A stretch of 64,000 nucleotides of DNA from Symbiodinium natans (lineage: Eukaryota; Sar; Dinophyceae; Suessiales; Symbiodiniaceae), in contig CAJNDS010001169.1 in NCBI GenBank assembly GCA_905221605.1, forward strand, positions 620,001-684,000. The letters are read 5' to 3'. The translations under genes and the position numbers were made by a program. Shown in pieces: positions 30,401-39,700 of the stretch (the first letter of the stretch is position 1; every line of letters starts with the position of its first letter). The notes under the pieces were generated by a model. That model saw nothing but the letters and a program-made list of their open reading frames with translations, searched no databases and was not told the DNA's origin.

Positions 30401-31043
30401 GACAGTTGCAATCACTTCTTGAGTTGATCTAAACGAAAACTGTCCGAATGCTCAACTGAGCACCAAGTGATAAGTTTACATTTGTTCAGCCTAGGTTATA
30501 TATACACATATGTATATATGGACATGCTACACCCCCTCCCCCGCCCTCCTCCGCCAGTGTCGCGTGTGTGGAGCACATAAGCCAGGCTTGAATTCATGAT
30601 CGTGCAGGGTTTGCTGTCCGAGAGCCGGGTAGTGAAGGACAGCAACTGCACCTCACAGGCCGATTGGATTCTTGGGCTTCTCCGGGCAAAAAGGCCATTT
30701 TCTAGGCAAATGGCGCTTTCTCCAGTCAAAAAATGTTTTCCAGACAGTAGTGCTTGTAGTACAACGCAATGATCAAACACTAGTTATATACAAAATAAGA
30801 TGCTACTAAAGTATTCCTGCATATATACATATATGTATACATACGGTACAGATACAGAATATCTACATGTACATATTTAGATATTCGTACATTTACATAC
30901 CCACCTCTATATGCTCAGGACGTTGTACTCTAAACCCCGGTCGCTGTCAACAAAGGAAGCCAAGAGCCCTGGAGTCCTTCAAGGCCAATGTCGCCAACCT
31001 TTCCGACAAGTCCCTTGCCAAGTGGAGAGCTGTTAGGGTTTAG
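19214..31043 (+). CDS. COG5: Conserved oligomeric Golgi complex subunit 5 (COG5), multi-exon gene
   Basis: COG5 is part of lobe B of the COG tethering complex, which captures recycling vesicles at the Golgi. Identification rests on the order of conserved blocks: the N-terminal FRKPDFN segment; helices ending in ISDLE; the VELLERMQ and LLRFLFDARKLRSQ coiled block; VDVLRAEVLWIRD; ALQ joined to VFFNLN; the core exon with KTDPVTH, REILYQSA, FLGESIRRVTDPIEMMLP and LLVTELERV; then the C-terminal blocks VTPLFTSLQRL, RHFFSLFG, VIPLHLLLTFLLHRLK and YLETAVQLWDEPRA. This order and spacing is as known for animal and plant COG5. I count 16 exons, nearly all under 120 nt except the 798-nt core and a 287-nt exon. 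Introns carry telomere-like arrays. A first-exon Met at 19214 is the best start guess, and the TAG at 31041 the best stop guess; both ends are less certain than the middle. No promoter element could be recognised. Confidence 0.87.
20033..20127 (+). CDS. COG5: COG5 exon (FRKPDFNVAAFV)
   Basis: HNALLETFRKPDFNVAAFVK corresponds to the COG5 N-terminal motif in which a leucine-rich helix leads into 'F..PDF....YV'. The donor is GTTCCT. Confidence 0.7.
20808..20898 (+). CDS. COG5: COG5 exon, N-terminal coiled coil
   Basis: EKALRLSQQLQDSASSLEED is a heptad-like helix, as expected where COG5 has its 'L..ISTLNKEL' coil. The 5' limit could be 20787 (reading MPYESQ first) or 20808; the donor is GTGGCT. 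Confidence 0.6.
21834..21947. repeat. 114-bp hairpin element, family A copy
   Basis: Starts TTGGGATGTTCCCCC and ends GGGGGACATCCCAA, with inner AGCCCTTAATAGGGATT and AATCCCTTTTAAGGCTTGTT arms. It shares ends and inner arms with elements at 1521-1701 and 48551-48650. Confidence 0.75.
21998..22060 (+). CDS. COG5: COG5 exon (STQQKELLLCAGSISDLE)
   Basis: Matches the COG5 block 'V..HY.DLL.QA..I..LE'. It ends at a GTCAGC donor with one leftover base that fits the exon at 22907 (giving ISDLEAEDIVGTLKSAV). Confidence 0.75.
22907..22990 (+). CDS. COG5: COG5 exon (EDIVGTLKSAVARVRTDML)
   Basis: Continues the N-terminal helix: EDIVGTLKSAVARVRTDMLA then PFQDSL, equivalent to the family segment that ends with an 'I..P(Y/F)' turn. 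The donor is one of the GT dinucleotides near 22991. Confidence 0.75.
23029..23113. repeat. (CCCTAAA/CCCTAAG)n array
   Basis: About 12 heptamers, two variants in blocks. Confidence 0.95.
23583..23630 (+). CDS. COG5: COG5 exon (VELLERMQAVN)
   Basis: Sixteen codons, EVKGNVELLERMQAVN, phase 0 at both ends, in line with the 'LARLQ' helix of COG5. The GTCTTA donor splices directly to SRADEVRKLLRF. Confidence 0.7.
23745..24105. repeat. (CCCTACTAA)n nonamer satellite
   Basis: About 360 bases of a 9-bp unit, CCCTACTAA, with CCCTACTAG and CCCTGCTAG variants that spread toward the 3' end, then conversion into CCCTAAA at 24062-24106. A telomere-like word has gained two bases and been amplified. Confidence 0.95.
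24106..24204. repeat. (CCCTAAA)n array
   Basis: About 13 perfect heptamers ending 12 bases before the COG5 exon acceptor at 24216. Confidence 0.96.
24217..24290 (+). CDS. COG5: COG5 exon (LLRFLFDARKLRSQ)
   Basis: SRADEVRKLLRFLFDARKLR then SQMDA matches the family block 'LLR..IR.L.L.KRLQ.QL', one of the best-conserved N-terminal parts of COG5. The acceptor is TTGCAG. The 3' end is a non-GT donor near 24290. Confidence 0.8.
24832..24877. repeat. (TA)n microsatellite
   Basis: About 20 TA units in the intron. Confidence 0.95.
25711..25820 (+). CDS. COG5: COG5 exon (VDVLRAEVLWIRD)
   Basis: SSLEKVDVLRAEVLWIRDVG then KVRRQSEEDLRTG corresponds to the block 'I.V...ELLFI..AR..VE.QA..LL..GL' of COG5. 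The donor is GTGGGT. Confidence 0.8.
26142..26183 (+). CDS. COG5: COG5 exon with GC donor (NHIALSVALQ)
   Basis: Fourteen codons, VRQGNHIALSVALQ. The next exon starts VFFNLN, which restores the family motif 'ALQVF.NL'. The intron between them begins with GC (26184) and ends with CCCAG. Confidence 0.8.
26272..26425. repeat. (CCCCAAA/CCCCAAG)n array
   Basis: About 20 heptamers of CCCCAAA or CCCCAAG. On the minus strand this makes a spurious Gly-Leu-Trp repeat frame. Confidence 0.95.
26453..26526 (+). CDS. COG5: COG5 exon (VFFNLNCLWPQLKKL)
   Basis: VFFNLNCLWPQLKKLLAELL then EDLKK continues the conserved 'VFYNL..L' segment. The 3' end is a probable GC donor at 26527. Confidence 0.78.
26571..26690. 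repeat. (CCCTAAA)n, about 17 copies
   Basis: A pure interstitial array in the COG5 intron. Confidence 0.97.
27310..27405. repeat. TA/TATG microsatellite
   Basis: A compound TATA/TATG tract; a similar shorter TA tract lies at 27127-27144. Confidence 0.93.
27788..28585 (+). CDS. COG5: COG5 core exon, 266 codons
   Basis: By far the largest exon in the window. It starts after TCCAG as VLVAQTQRVHALEEIV and ends in ATDQ at a GTTCGG donor, phase 0 at both ends. Recognisable COG5 landmarks are AKTDPVTHRSF, FWTEAA, EREILYQSATDLRNEFLGES, RRVTDPIEMMLPD, LPTMHDLRRYVQLLVTELE and ARLFGIAHHTL. Codons are G/C-ended and no telomere-like word occurs in it. Confidence 0.92.
28698..28767 (+). CDS. COG5: COG5 exon (VTPLFTSLQRL)
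   Basis: VQSTLKQAQAAVVTPLFTSL then QRL equals the family segment 'A...V.PL..S......L'. It joins in phase after the core exon. The donor is GTAGGT. Confidence 0.8.
29303..29589 (+). CDS. COG5: COG5 C-terminal exon (RHFFSLFGAGQLQ)
   Basis: HLSRHFFSLFGAGQLQGHLR then FAMRCFLSAAALARAPLRQE, LATLETLLASLDPDYASHLR and VLKEFAKLLA. This is the C-terminal helical bundle of COG5, where the family has a Phe- and Leu-rich stretch followed by the 'R.ASL.RPL' and 'LR.FRPL' regions. The donor is probably GTGAGC at 29590. Confidence 0.82.
29694..29753 (+). CDS. COG5: COG5 exon with GC donor (VIPLHLLLTFLLHRLK)
   Basis: ELANVIPLHLLLTFLLHRLK corresponds to the conserved COG5 motif 'LGDVIPFSI..QFLF.R'. No GT is available nearby; GC at 29754 gives phase 0 to the next exon. 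Confidence 0.82.
30061..30118. repeat. 58-bp hairpin with AAAATAGGGGTGCC motif
   Basis: AGGGGCAATC at the left pairs with GAATCGCCCCT at the right. The inner CCCAAAATAGGGGTGCCTG recurs, with changes, at 29050 and 15606. Confidence 0.5.
30135..30240 (+). CDS. COG5: COG5 exon (YLETAVQLWDEPRA)
   Basis: HPVESLCKVPSLPEFLRQSP then EQYLETAVQLWDEPRA is where COG5 has 'L.SP........YS.WLD.H'. It continues in phase from FLLHRLK. The 3' splice limit is unclear, because the codon after PRA would be a stop. Confidence 0.65.
30967..31043 (+). CDS. COG5: COG5 probable last exon
   Basis: ALESFKANVANLSDKSLAKW then RAVRV, followed by TAG at 31041. This resembles the family end 'ALEAYV.SV' in position and helix pattern but is short. 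The stop lies in TTTAG of a telomere-like word, so the true end could be at a later exon. Confidence 0.5.
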
Positions 31044-33048
31044 GGTTCAGGGTATAGGGAATAGGTTATCAGGTATAGGGTGTATAGGGATATATAGGGA
31101 TATGTAGAGTGAGAAGTGGGGCAACTGCAATTACAGCCTCCCCATGGGTGCTGTCTCGGGTTCAGGATTTCCACCTTTGGTTGATTTGCGGGCTTTTCAT
31201 GAGGTGTATGTGTCGGCTTTGGCCAGCTTTAAGTTGCACCGGGCCGATGGACCCGGCGCTTCGGGTTTGGGCGATTATGTTGCAGTAGAAGGCAAACTAG
31301 TGGCCTACTGGTGCTTCAGTGGGAATGAGGGAGCGCCAGAAGGCATCCCAAAAGCCTAAGCTATCCTGGTTCAGAGCTGCTGTTTCTAAGGCGGCTTAAG
31401 CCAAGTGCAACTCCCCCCTTTTCGGACCTGGCTTTGCTTGATCGGTGTTCAGCTCAGGTCAAGGCAACTAAACTCTTAACCCTAAACCCCCTTGGCCCTA
31501 AAAGGTACAACCTGGATCCAACTGAGTCGCCACTGGTTGCCTTTATCATCGCGCAGAGCAGCTCCTAGTGATGGCCTGCTGCAGAGAGCAAAACAGATTT
31601 GGAGTCGGGGCTTTGAGAAGTTACGAAACTGAGTAGCGAAACTAAGGAAATTGTTGCTGCTAAGCCATAAGGCCTTTAGAGTTTAGTTTTTTTGGGGGCT
31701 TAGAGGCGTCGTGGCGTTGTGCGTTTACCGCGTGATGCTGCAGGTTTAGGGTCAATAACGCAGTGTTCACATTGACGGGCAGACATTCCGTGTGCGAGTA
31801 TTTCAAGAGTTTGGGTCGCTGCTCAAGTGTTGCGCAGAGTTCGTCAAGCCTGTCTGAAGCACAACACACCGATGGCAGGTGATCGAGCGCTACTCTTCGA
31901 ACCTCAGAGCAGGCCATGGGCCGAGCTCATGCCCCCAGAACCGCCGCAAACCTCCCGACTCACCCCAGTAACAACACTAGGCCGAGACCGCACTCTGTCA
32001 TAGGGTCATAGGGGCCATTTTTGGGAGTTCTGGTTCGCACGTGTTGCCCGCGGGCGGTTCAACGGCCTGAACCCTACACCCGAAGCATGGTTGAAGTGGG
32101 TTTAGTTTAGGGCCTAGGGTGAATGAGGTCTTGGTTGAGGTATGAGGTTTCAGAATTTTAGAAGCTGCCATGATGTTGCCTGAAATTCACCAGGGTCGCC
32201 ACCGTCTCAGCGGGCTTTCCCATACTTTCACCACCGTGCATCTGCGACCAAAATCCCCAAATCCCCAAAACCCCTCAACATCAAAACCCAAGAAACAGTT
32301 TGAGCCTCGGCTGAAGCTACTGGGTTCACGTGGTTGATGGGGCGTTCGGACACGAGCTGGACAAGTACGCCTTCAAAAACAATTTAACTTAAGGAAGGAA
32401 GGTTTAGGAGCTAGGTTTTTATCATTGTTAGTCTCAGAACCGACCCAGCCCAGCCAAAACTCAAAACCCGAAGCCCGAAACCTCAAGAAGGGGCAGCGTG
32501 GGCAGGCTTGTCCACTTCGGCAGCCGACACGAAGCTAAAGGACCGACAGTGATGCAGGATGCCCCAAAGTACACTTGTTCCCGCAATCCTTGGCTTAGAA
32601 TTTAGAATTTAGGCTCCCTTGTTAGGCCCATGTACGCGCACCTTCTTTTTTTCCCTAGGTCATGAGGGAAGTCTCAACTCTCAACCGCTGCACTTTCGAG
32701 GTTGCTGAGTAAATTACCCTGTTCCTTGTCTAGGCTTTCTCACCTCTGTGGGGTGCAAGTAAGGCTGTGAGGCGCGAGTACCTCATCTTCCGACATCCCA
32801 CTGTGCACAGGGGTAATTCCCCAAAGGCCTCAAGCACCCCAGAGGCACCCCGGAGCCCTACAACGACCGAACCCTGGCTTGGGGTCGAGACTCGTGCATC
32901 TGGCTCGTCCTCGAGATGGCACCAACAAAAACAGAGAGCCCTAAACTAAAGCCCCAAACGCCTAATCCTAAACCCTAAACCCCTAAACCCTACATCCTGA
33001 ACCCCTAACCCTAAACCCTCAACCCATGAACCACATGTGCGAAGGGAG
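31044..33048. other. Intergenic region between COG5 and the ATPase
   Basis: Contains few telomere-like words. A 71-codon open frame at 31144-31359 has good composition but no recognised family. A short coding-like piece near 32340-32390 (FGHELDKYAFKNN) and an ATG at 32916 (MAPTKTESP) are candidates for the missing ATPase N-terminus. No polyadenylation signal or trans-splicing acceptor was recognised with confidence. Confidence 0.4.
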
Positions 33049-33082
33049 TCAAGGTTGGCGATGAGACGGCCAAAGACCTCCA
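33049..33082 (+). CDS. ATPase probable N-terminal exon
   Basis: [10 protein letters not shown] after GGGAG, with donor GTCCAC. It resembles the 'GL...EA..RL' segment that precedes the NEL motif of P-type ATPases, and joins in phase to [11 protein letters not shown]. Confidence 0.55.
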
Positions 33083-33729
33083 GTCCACCCATTGCCCCCA
33101 ACCTTCAAGCCATCTTCAAACGAGACCCAATTCGACAGAAGAAGCTATCAGTGGCATATGGGGTCCCTTATTTGGGGGGGTGCGTGGGGAGGGGGGGGGG
33201 GGGGGAGGGGTAAAATCTTATAGGGAGCCCTTCAGGTTTGGGTTGGAGGCCCCTTCAACCCGAAATGCGACACCTTTAAGCCAATAAACCTTATAGACCC
33301 CTATTAAGACCGGTAAACCCTGTAAGTTCTGCTAGCCCTATGAAACCTAAACCTTGTAAAGCCCTGGAAATCCCAAACCCGAAGCCCCCTAAATCCCCCG
33401 ACGCCTGCGCCCGCCCTGAATGCGCGTTGCGCCCCAAACTCCAAGCACAAAACGCCAAGCCTTGTAGGGTTTACAGGCCTCGTGGAAAGCCTATCCCTAA
33501 CCCCCTGAACCCTAAATCCTAAATCCTAAACCCTGAATCCTAAACCCTAAACCAACAAAACCCCCGGCAGTTTCTCTCGCCAGGAGGACGGCCTCAACGA
33601 GCTGCATAAGCCACCGAAGCCGACTCTCCTCATGCTCTTCATCATGCAGCTCCTTGGCCCCCTTAGCAGCACGAAAGCCAAGGAATTAGGGCCCTATCTA
33701 CATAATATAATTATGTATATATATATATA

Positions 33730-33773
<44 letters not shown>

Positions 33774-36700
33774 AAGGGGCTGCGCCCATGGGCGGGCAGC
33801 GCAGGCAGAAGCGCGGGGCGAGCAGTTTCTAAGCATTTTGAGGCCCCTAAACTCCCTTAAAATCTCTAAGCGTTTGAGGCTCCTCAATCCCCTCAAAGTT
33901 TCCAAGCATTTTCAGGCCCCTAAACTCCCTTCATCTCTAAGCGTTTGAGGCTCCTAGACTCCCTTAAAGTTTCTAAGCACTTTATAAGGCCCCTAAACTC
34001 CCCTGTTCCTAGCCCCGGGCTTAGACACATCGCTTATGCCCGCCCTTTGGGGGGCATCATGCTCCTGATGCGCCCCCGGGGTCCCGCCCCGGGAGCCGCT
34101 GATGCTCCTGATGCGCGCCTGGGGGTCCCGGGCTGGACCCGCTGATGCTCATGATGCGCGCCCTCTGGGGGCCTCCGTTGCGACGCAAAAAACCACGAAA
34201 AAAAAACCGTTCACCGGCGGCACGCGGGGGTCGGCGGCACTGGCGTCCGGCCTAATTCTGCTTCGCAGAAGGCCAGAGGCCAGCAAGGCTATTCCCGGGA
34301 CGACCCGGGCTAAAAGGTCCGCATTTGCTCGGTCCTTTGGGGACCTCGCGCTGCCCGATTTCAGGCCTAGCGGCACGGGCCGGCCCCCGCCCCCCAAAGC
34401 ACGAAACCTTGAACCTTGGCACTGTCTTCTCTTTCCCGTGTCTTTGTCCTCTCCTTCTCTCTGTCTCTCTTTCTCCTGCCTTCGCCCCCCCTCCCTCCCC
34501 CCCCCTCCCCCCCCGGCGCGCGCGCGCGCGCGCGGCGCGCGCGCGCGCGCACCCGCATCAGGAGCATCAGTGGGGTTGGTTTGGGGGCCTTAAAAGCATT
34601 CTATGCATGCGTTTTGCCTTCGAAAAACCTTCAGAAAACGCTGTAAACACGTGTTTTTGGGCTTGGGAAGCCTTTTGGGACCCAGGAAAGGGAGCATCAT
34701 GAGCATCAGCGGCCTCCCCCAGGCCATCCAAAACCCCCTTAAACACGCCGATTGTATGTGCTTGAACGCTTGCGTGCCCACGAAACCCCCAAAAGCAAGA
34801 CCCCGAATGCCCTTAAGGGCATTCGGGGTCCTGCTGTTCGGGTGTTTTGTAGGCACGAAGCCGTTCGAGCGCGTAAAATGAGCGATTTTAGGGGCGTTTT
34901 TACGTGGACCCACAAAACACTCGGTATTTACGAGGTTTTCTGCTGTTGGAACACCCCCCCAAACCGAGCATCATGAGCATCAGCTGGGTCTCTGGGCCGT
35001 GGGCCCGGACCCCCCCACGAAGCCCAAGAGAAGCGATGGCTCGATGATGCGCCCGGACCCCGCGCATCAGCAGCATCAGCAGACCCCCCCCCGGACGTGG
35101 GTTTCGATGATGCGCACTTTGGGGGCGGGTCAAGGGCAACAGGGGTGGGGGTCGGAGGCACGCGTGAAAAACCTCATAAAAACACGGTATTTACGGTGAT
35201 TTCAGCGTTTTTCAGCGTTTTTTATTGCCTTGGGCCCGCGGGCCAGGGCTGCTGATGCTCATGATGCTCGCCTGGTTTTGGGCTTCCGGTACCCCCCCCA
35301 AACCTTGAAAAACGTGGTTTCGGCCTGGCGCGCGCCCCATGTGAAAAGCTAGGGCCGATGATGCGCGCCCGTGAGGGTTTAATGGGGTGCTGCGGGTGTT
35401 TTGTGGCCTCGGTTTTTCGTAAAAACCCATGGTTTTTACGAGGTTTTCGTGCTTTTCGCACCACCGCGTGTTGCGTCCCCTTGGATGCCGTTTTGGAGGC
35501 CTCCCGAAGGGCCCCGCGCGAATTTGAAGCAATTTTGGGCGGGGTCGGCGGCTCGGGCGCTCGCCCCTTAAAGCTAGCGCTTTAGTGCGACGCGGGCTCC
35601 GCCCTGGACCACGGGCGGCGCGGGGGCCGGATTTAATGGCTACCGCCAGTGCCGCCGACCCCCTCCAAGGGGGGCCAAGGCACTGTGGGCTCCGGTCCAT
35701 GGGCCGTGGACCATGAGCCAATGGGGCCAGGAGCCATGGGTCCAGTGGGGGGCGGGGTGCGTGGGGGGTGGGGGTGGGGGCGGTGGGGGTGGGGGTGGGG
35801 GTTGGGGGTGGGGGTGGAGCCAGCATGGGGGTGGGGGGTGGGGGTGGGGGTTGGGGGTGGGGGTGGAGCCATGGGGCCAGGAGCCATGGGTCCATAAGCG
35901 CGGGCGGTGGGGCAAGGGTGCGTGCGGGGTGGGGGGGGTTGGGGGTGAGGGGCCATTTTTCGGACCAGCATTGGCAGCCATGCAGGTCCAAAAAAAAGAA
36001 TGGGACCAGCAGGAATGAAGAATGGGACCAGGAGCCATGGGTGGTGTGGCAGGGCCATGATGGAGGCCAGGGCCATGGGGGCCATGGCAGCCATGCGGGT
36101 CATGGGCCATGGGGCATGGCGTGCCTGGTACCATGGGTGGCTGTGGGGGCCATGAATTAAGGGCATGGCACCATGGCCGGGCGGAGCGGGCGGGGAGATG
36201 CTTGGTAGCGGGGGATGGGGCCATGGGGGCATGGGCATGCCTGGTGCCTGGTACGGTAGGGCCATCATAAGGCCAGGAGGCCATTGGGGGCATGAGGGCC
36301 ATGGGGGTCATGGGGCTTGGCCGGAGCGGGCGGGGAGAGGAGGGGCAGCGAGGGGGCGGCCATGCACTGCGCTGGAGCTCTTAAAACTCAGCTATGGGTT
36401 TTGGGGGCCATCCCAGCCTCGGGTCGGGGACTGCTTGGGTCTAGGGACATGGGGCCATGGGACCTTGGGGCCATGGGCCATGAGGCCCCATGGAAGCGGG
36501 CGGGCATGCACTGGGGGCCGGTCGAGCTTTGGATGGGGTGGAGTAGGTGGTAGGGGTCGGCGGATATATAGGGCAAACAGCAGTATGGGAGCAAACAGCA
36601 GGATGGGAGCATGCACTGGAGCCCTTAAAACTTTTTAGGGACATGGGATGGGGGCCATGGGGGCCATGGGCCATGGGAGCATGGCATGCCTGGTACCTGG

Positions 36701-39700
36701 TACGGCAGGGCCATGAAGGGCCATGCGGGCATGGTATGGTGTGGCAGGGTCATGATGGAGGCCAGGGCCATGGGGGCCGCAGCCATGCGGGTCATGGGCC
36801 ATGGGGCATGGCGTGCCTGGTACCATGGGTGGCCGTGGGGTCCATGAAGGGCATGGCATCGCCTGGTACATGGCCGGGCGGAGCGGGTGGGGAGAGCCGG
36901 GCGGGCATCTCCTTAGGTCGGGGGGGGGGGCATGGCATGCCTGGTAGCGGGGGATGGGGCCATGGGGGCATGGGCATGCCTGGTGCCTGGTACGGTAGGG
37001 CCATCATAAGGCCAGGAGGCCATTGGGGGCATGAGGGTCATGGGGGCCATGGGGGTCATGGGGCTTGGCCGGAGCGGGCGGGGAGAGGAGGGGCAGCGAG
37101 GGGGCGGCCATGCACTGCACTGGAGCTCTTAAAACTCAGCTATGGGCCATGGACAGCACGGGGAGCGGAGCGAGCAGAGCCCTTAAAACTCAGCTGAGGG
37201 TCTGTGTGGGGGGCATGGGGGCATGAGAGGAGACCGCGTATGGGTCAGAGGAGAGCAAGAGGGGAGCGGAGTGGGCGGGCGTGCCGTGCATGAGGCCATG
37301 GGGCCATGGGGGCCGTGGGCCTTGGGGGCCAGGCCAGCCTCGGGTCGGGGACTGCTTCGGGTCTAGGGACATGGGGCCATGGGACCTTGGGGCCATGGGG
37401 CCATGAGGCCCCATAGGTTTGGGCGTGCTGAGGCCATGGGTGGCACAGGTGGAGCGACGGGGGTTTGGGCATGCACGGGAACGAACTCAGGGAATGGAGT
37501 ACCGGCGAGGGTTTGGGCGTGCTGAGGCCATGGGAACTCAGGGAATGGAGCGCACTATGGGTCTTCACTGACGCCGCCCCCGCTCCAGCTGGGGTCGGCG
37601 GATATATATATATATGTACATATGTATATATATATATATATATTTATTTATAAGAACCAGCCCTAAAGTTGAATAAGGTATTAAAGGTTGAGTCGAGGGC
37701 TGTTGGGCTTTAGGGTTTCTAGGGTTTGGGGAAAGTTTCGAGTTGCCCCCCCCCCCCCCCCCCCCCCTAAGCCGTGGGGCAGGCTGCTTGGATTCATCAT
37801 CATCCTCCTGATCATTGCAGCCGTTGCCTCGATGGCAGTGACCCTGAGCCCGAACTCGCGGATGTTGAGTTGGAGATTGTTCTTACAGCCCAAGCGCGAA
37901 TCTCAAAGGTTCAAGGTTCACGGCAACAACGACTGAGAGCGAAGCACGGATAGGAAGCCATTTGGGGGTTGTTACAAATGATGGTCGGTTTTTTCTGACA
38001 AGACTATGCAACAAGAGGGACCACACCAGGGACCTTAGAAGAACCGCCATAAGAGATGGCCTCTGGTTGTGCATTTCAACCCTAGCCCAACCCCAGACCC
38101 TGAACCTTCTTCCCTACGCGCTACACCTTAAACCCTAAACCTCTAGACCTCTAAACCCTAGTTTTCACAAGGACCCTTACTTGATGTGGTGCGTCATGAC
38201 AGACAGAGGCCCTCACAACCTCAACCCCAAACCCCGTCAACCCCAAACCCTAAACCCCAATTCAGCGGGGGAGATGAGAATGAAGCGGGCTGGTAGACTT
38301 CGGAGCCCCCAAAAGGGGTGCCATCTGCATACCTGGATCGCTAGGGTGATCGTTGAAGTTTCCACTTTTTGCTTGCAGCTCCTGGTACAAGCTTGGGGAT
38401 TTGAGTGTTGGATCGTCAGGTGAGGGTACAGGGTTTCGGGACTTGACCCAAAGCCCAAGCCTAAACCCGACTTATCCGCCCCACCGGCGCCGAGGAACGC
38501 GACAGGCTCTAAAGCAGAAGACCCCTTGTCGTACACGACGGGCATTGCAATTTTCGTGATCGTGGCTGGGCTGGAGATTGGGCTTTGCTGGGTGTCTATG
38601 CCTTAGCCCCCAAAACCCTGAACCCCAAACCCTACACTACACCCAACAGCCCGTTTTGGTCTCCAGGACACACAAGCTTTAAGGGCCTTCAAGGGTTTAC
38701 GAGTTTTGCGCCTTGAGTCTTTGGTTTCTGATTTGGGCCGCCCAAACCCTACAAAGAAGGACCCTCATACCCGACCAGGGATTTCCCCGATCGAAACCTC
38801 GAAAGCCTGTGCGCCCTAAGCCCTGAGCCCTCAACATGTTTCAGTTTAGGGGAAGCGTCGGCAAACAAGTTGCTCGAAGATCTTGTGCAATGGGCCGCGG
38901 TGACTTAGTGGTAGCCTATTCAGGAGCAAAGGCAGTGAGCATGCGACGGTAGCTAGATCGATGCTTCATCCGCCGTTTATAGAGCCAAGGCTCAATCTTC
39001 GCTGAGAAGCCCTCGTAGCTCTTAGTTCTAAGTTCCCATGACCGCAAAGGCCCCAAAGGCCTCAGAGGCCCCAAAGGCCTCAGATGCCCCAAAGGCCTCA
39101 GATGCCCCAAGCCCCCTAATCCCCAAATTCTCAGGTCCTTCTCAATGCAGGGATCGCTGCTTGGACCGAGCACAAAGCCGGAGACGCGCTGGAGGCTAAC
39201 TCGGGTTTTGGTCTTGGGGCTTAGGGTTTAGGGTTCGGGGGTTCGGGGGTTCGGGGGTTTGGTGGGGGGTGGGGAGGGGGGCAAGCAGCCAAACTTGGTG
39301 TCCAGCGCAGTCTAGCCGAAAACCCTCCTCGTCGTACCTTGTTTGGCAGGCGCTCTCCAAGATGACCCAAGCATCAATCTATGCCAGGGGCTTGGCCTGG
39401 TTCACATTCGCACGCACTGTCAGAAGAACATGGGGCCATGTCATTGTTTGTGGTGAGAAGGAACTATAAGTCACCCGAATGTCTCAACCCTGGGATTGCT
39501 CGAGATACCCACTTGCTTCTGCTTCCTGAGGTGGTTCGAGATGGGCATCTCTGGCTGAAGCTTAGAAATCAGCATTTCACACTGTGGGAATGCAATCGCA
39601 AGCTGATGAGCGATCCCCAGGTGTTCCCCATGCAAAGCTGCTAGCCTGCTGAGTTGCTTCTGTTTTGGGTTGCCCACAGACACTGCAAACAACCCCCCCC

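Larger units (their letters stand above)
33654..37782. other. About 4.1-kb ATPase intron with its own repeat landscape
   Basis: Separates the NEL exon from M1. It holds a TA tract, a TCTAAGCGTTTGAGGCTCCT-type repeat (33820-33990), recurrent GATGCTCATGATGCGC words (34050-35260), a GC dinucleotide tract, a 32-bp palindrome, G-rich minisatellites and a CCATGGG-rich block with an internal duplication. It is almost free of telomere-like words, unlike all other long introns here. Open frames of 100-260 codons on both strands are Pro/His/Trp/Gly repeats, not genes. Confidence 0.75.

Noticed and set aside
35212-36311. Long minus-strand open frames (200-260 codons) rich in Pro, His, Met and Trp
   Set aside because: They lie over CCATGGG and GGGGGTG repeats, overlap in several frames, and their composition is that of the repeat unit. 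No unique domain is present.
36165-37197. Plus-strand Gly/His/Met/Trp-rich frames of 157 and 216 codons
   Set aside because: Same repeat field, inside an ATPase intron. Frames duplicate because the DNA is duplicated.
38880-38925. tRNA-like start (GGGCCGCGGTGACTTAGTGGTAGCC)
   Set aside because: It resembles a D-arm start (TTAGTGGTA), but no anticodon arm, T-loop (GTTCGA) or acceptor pairing follows.
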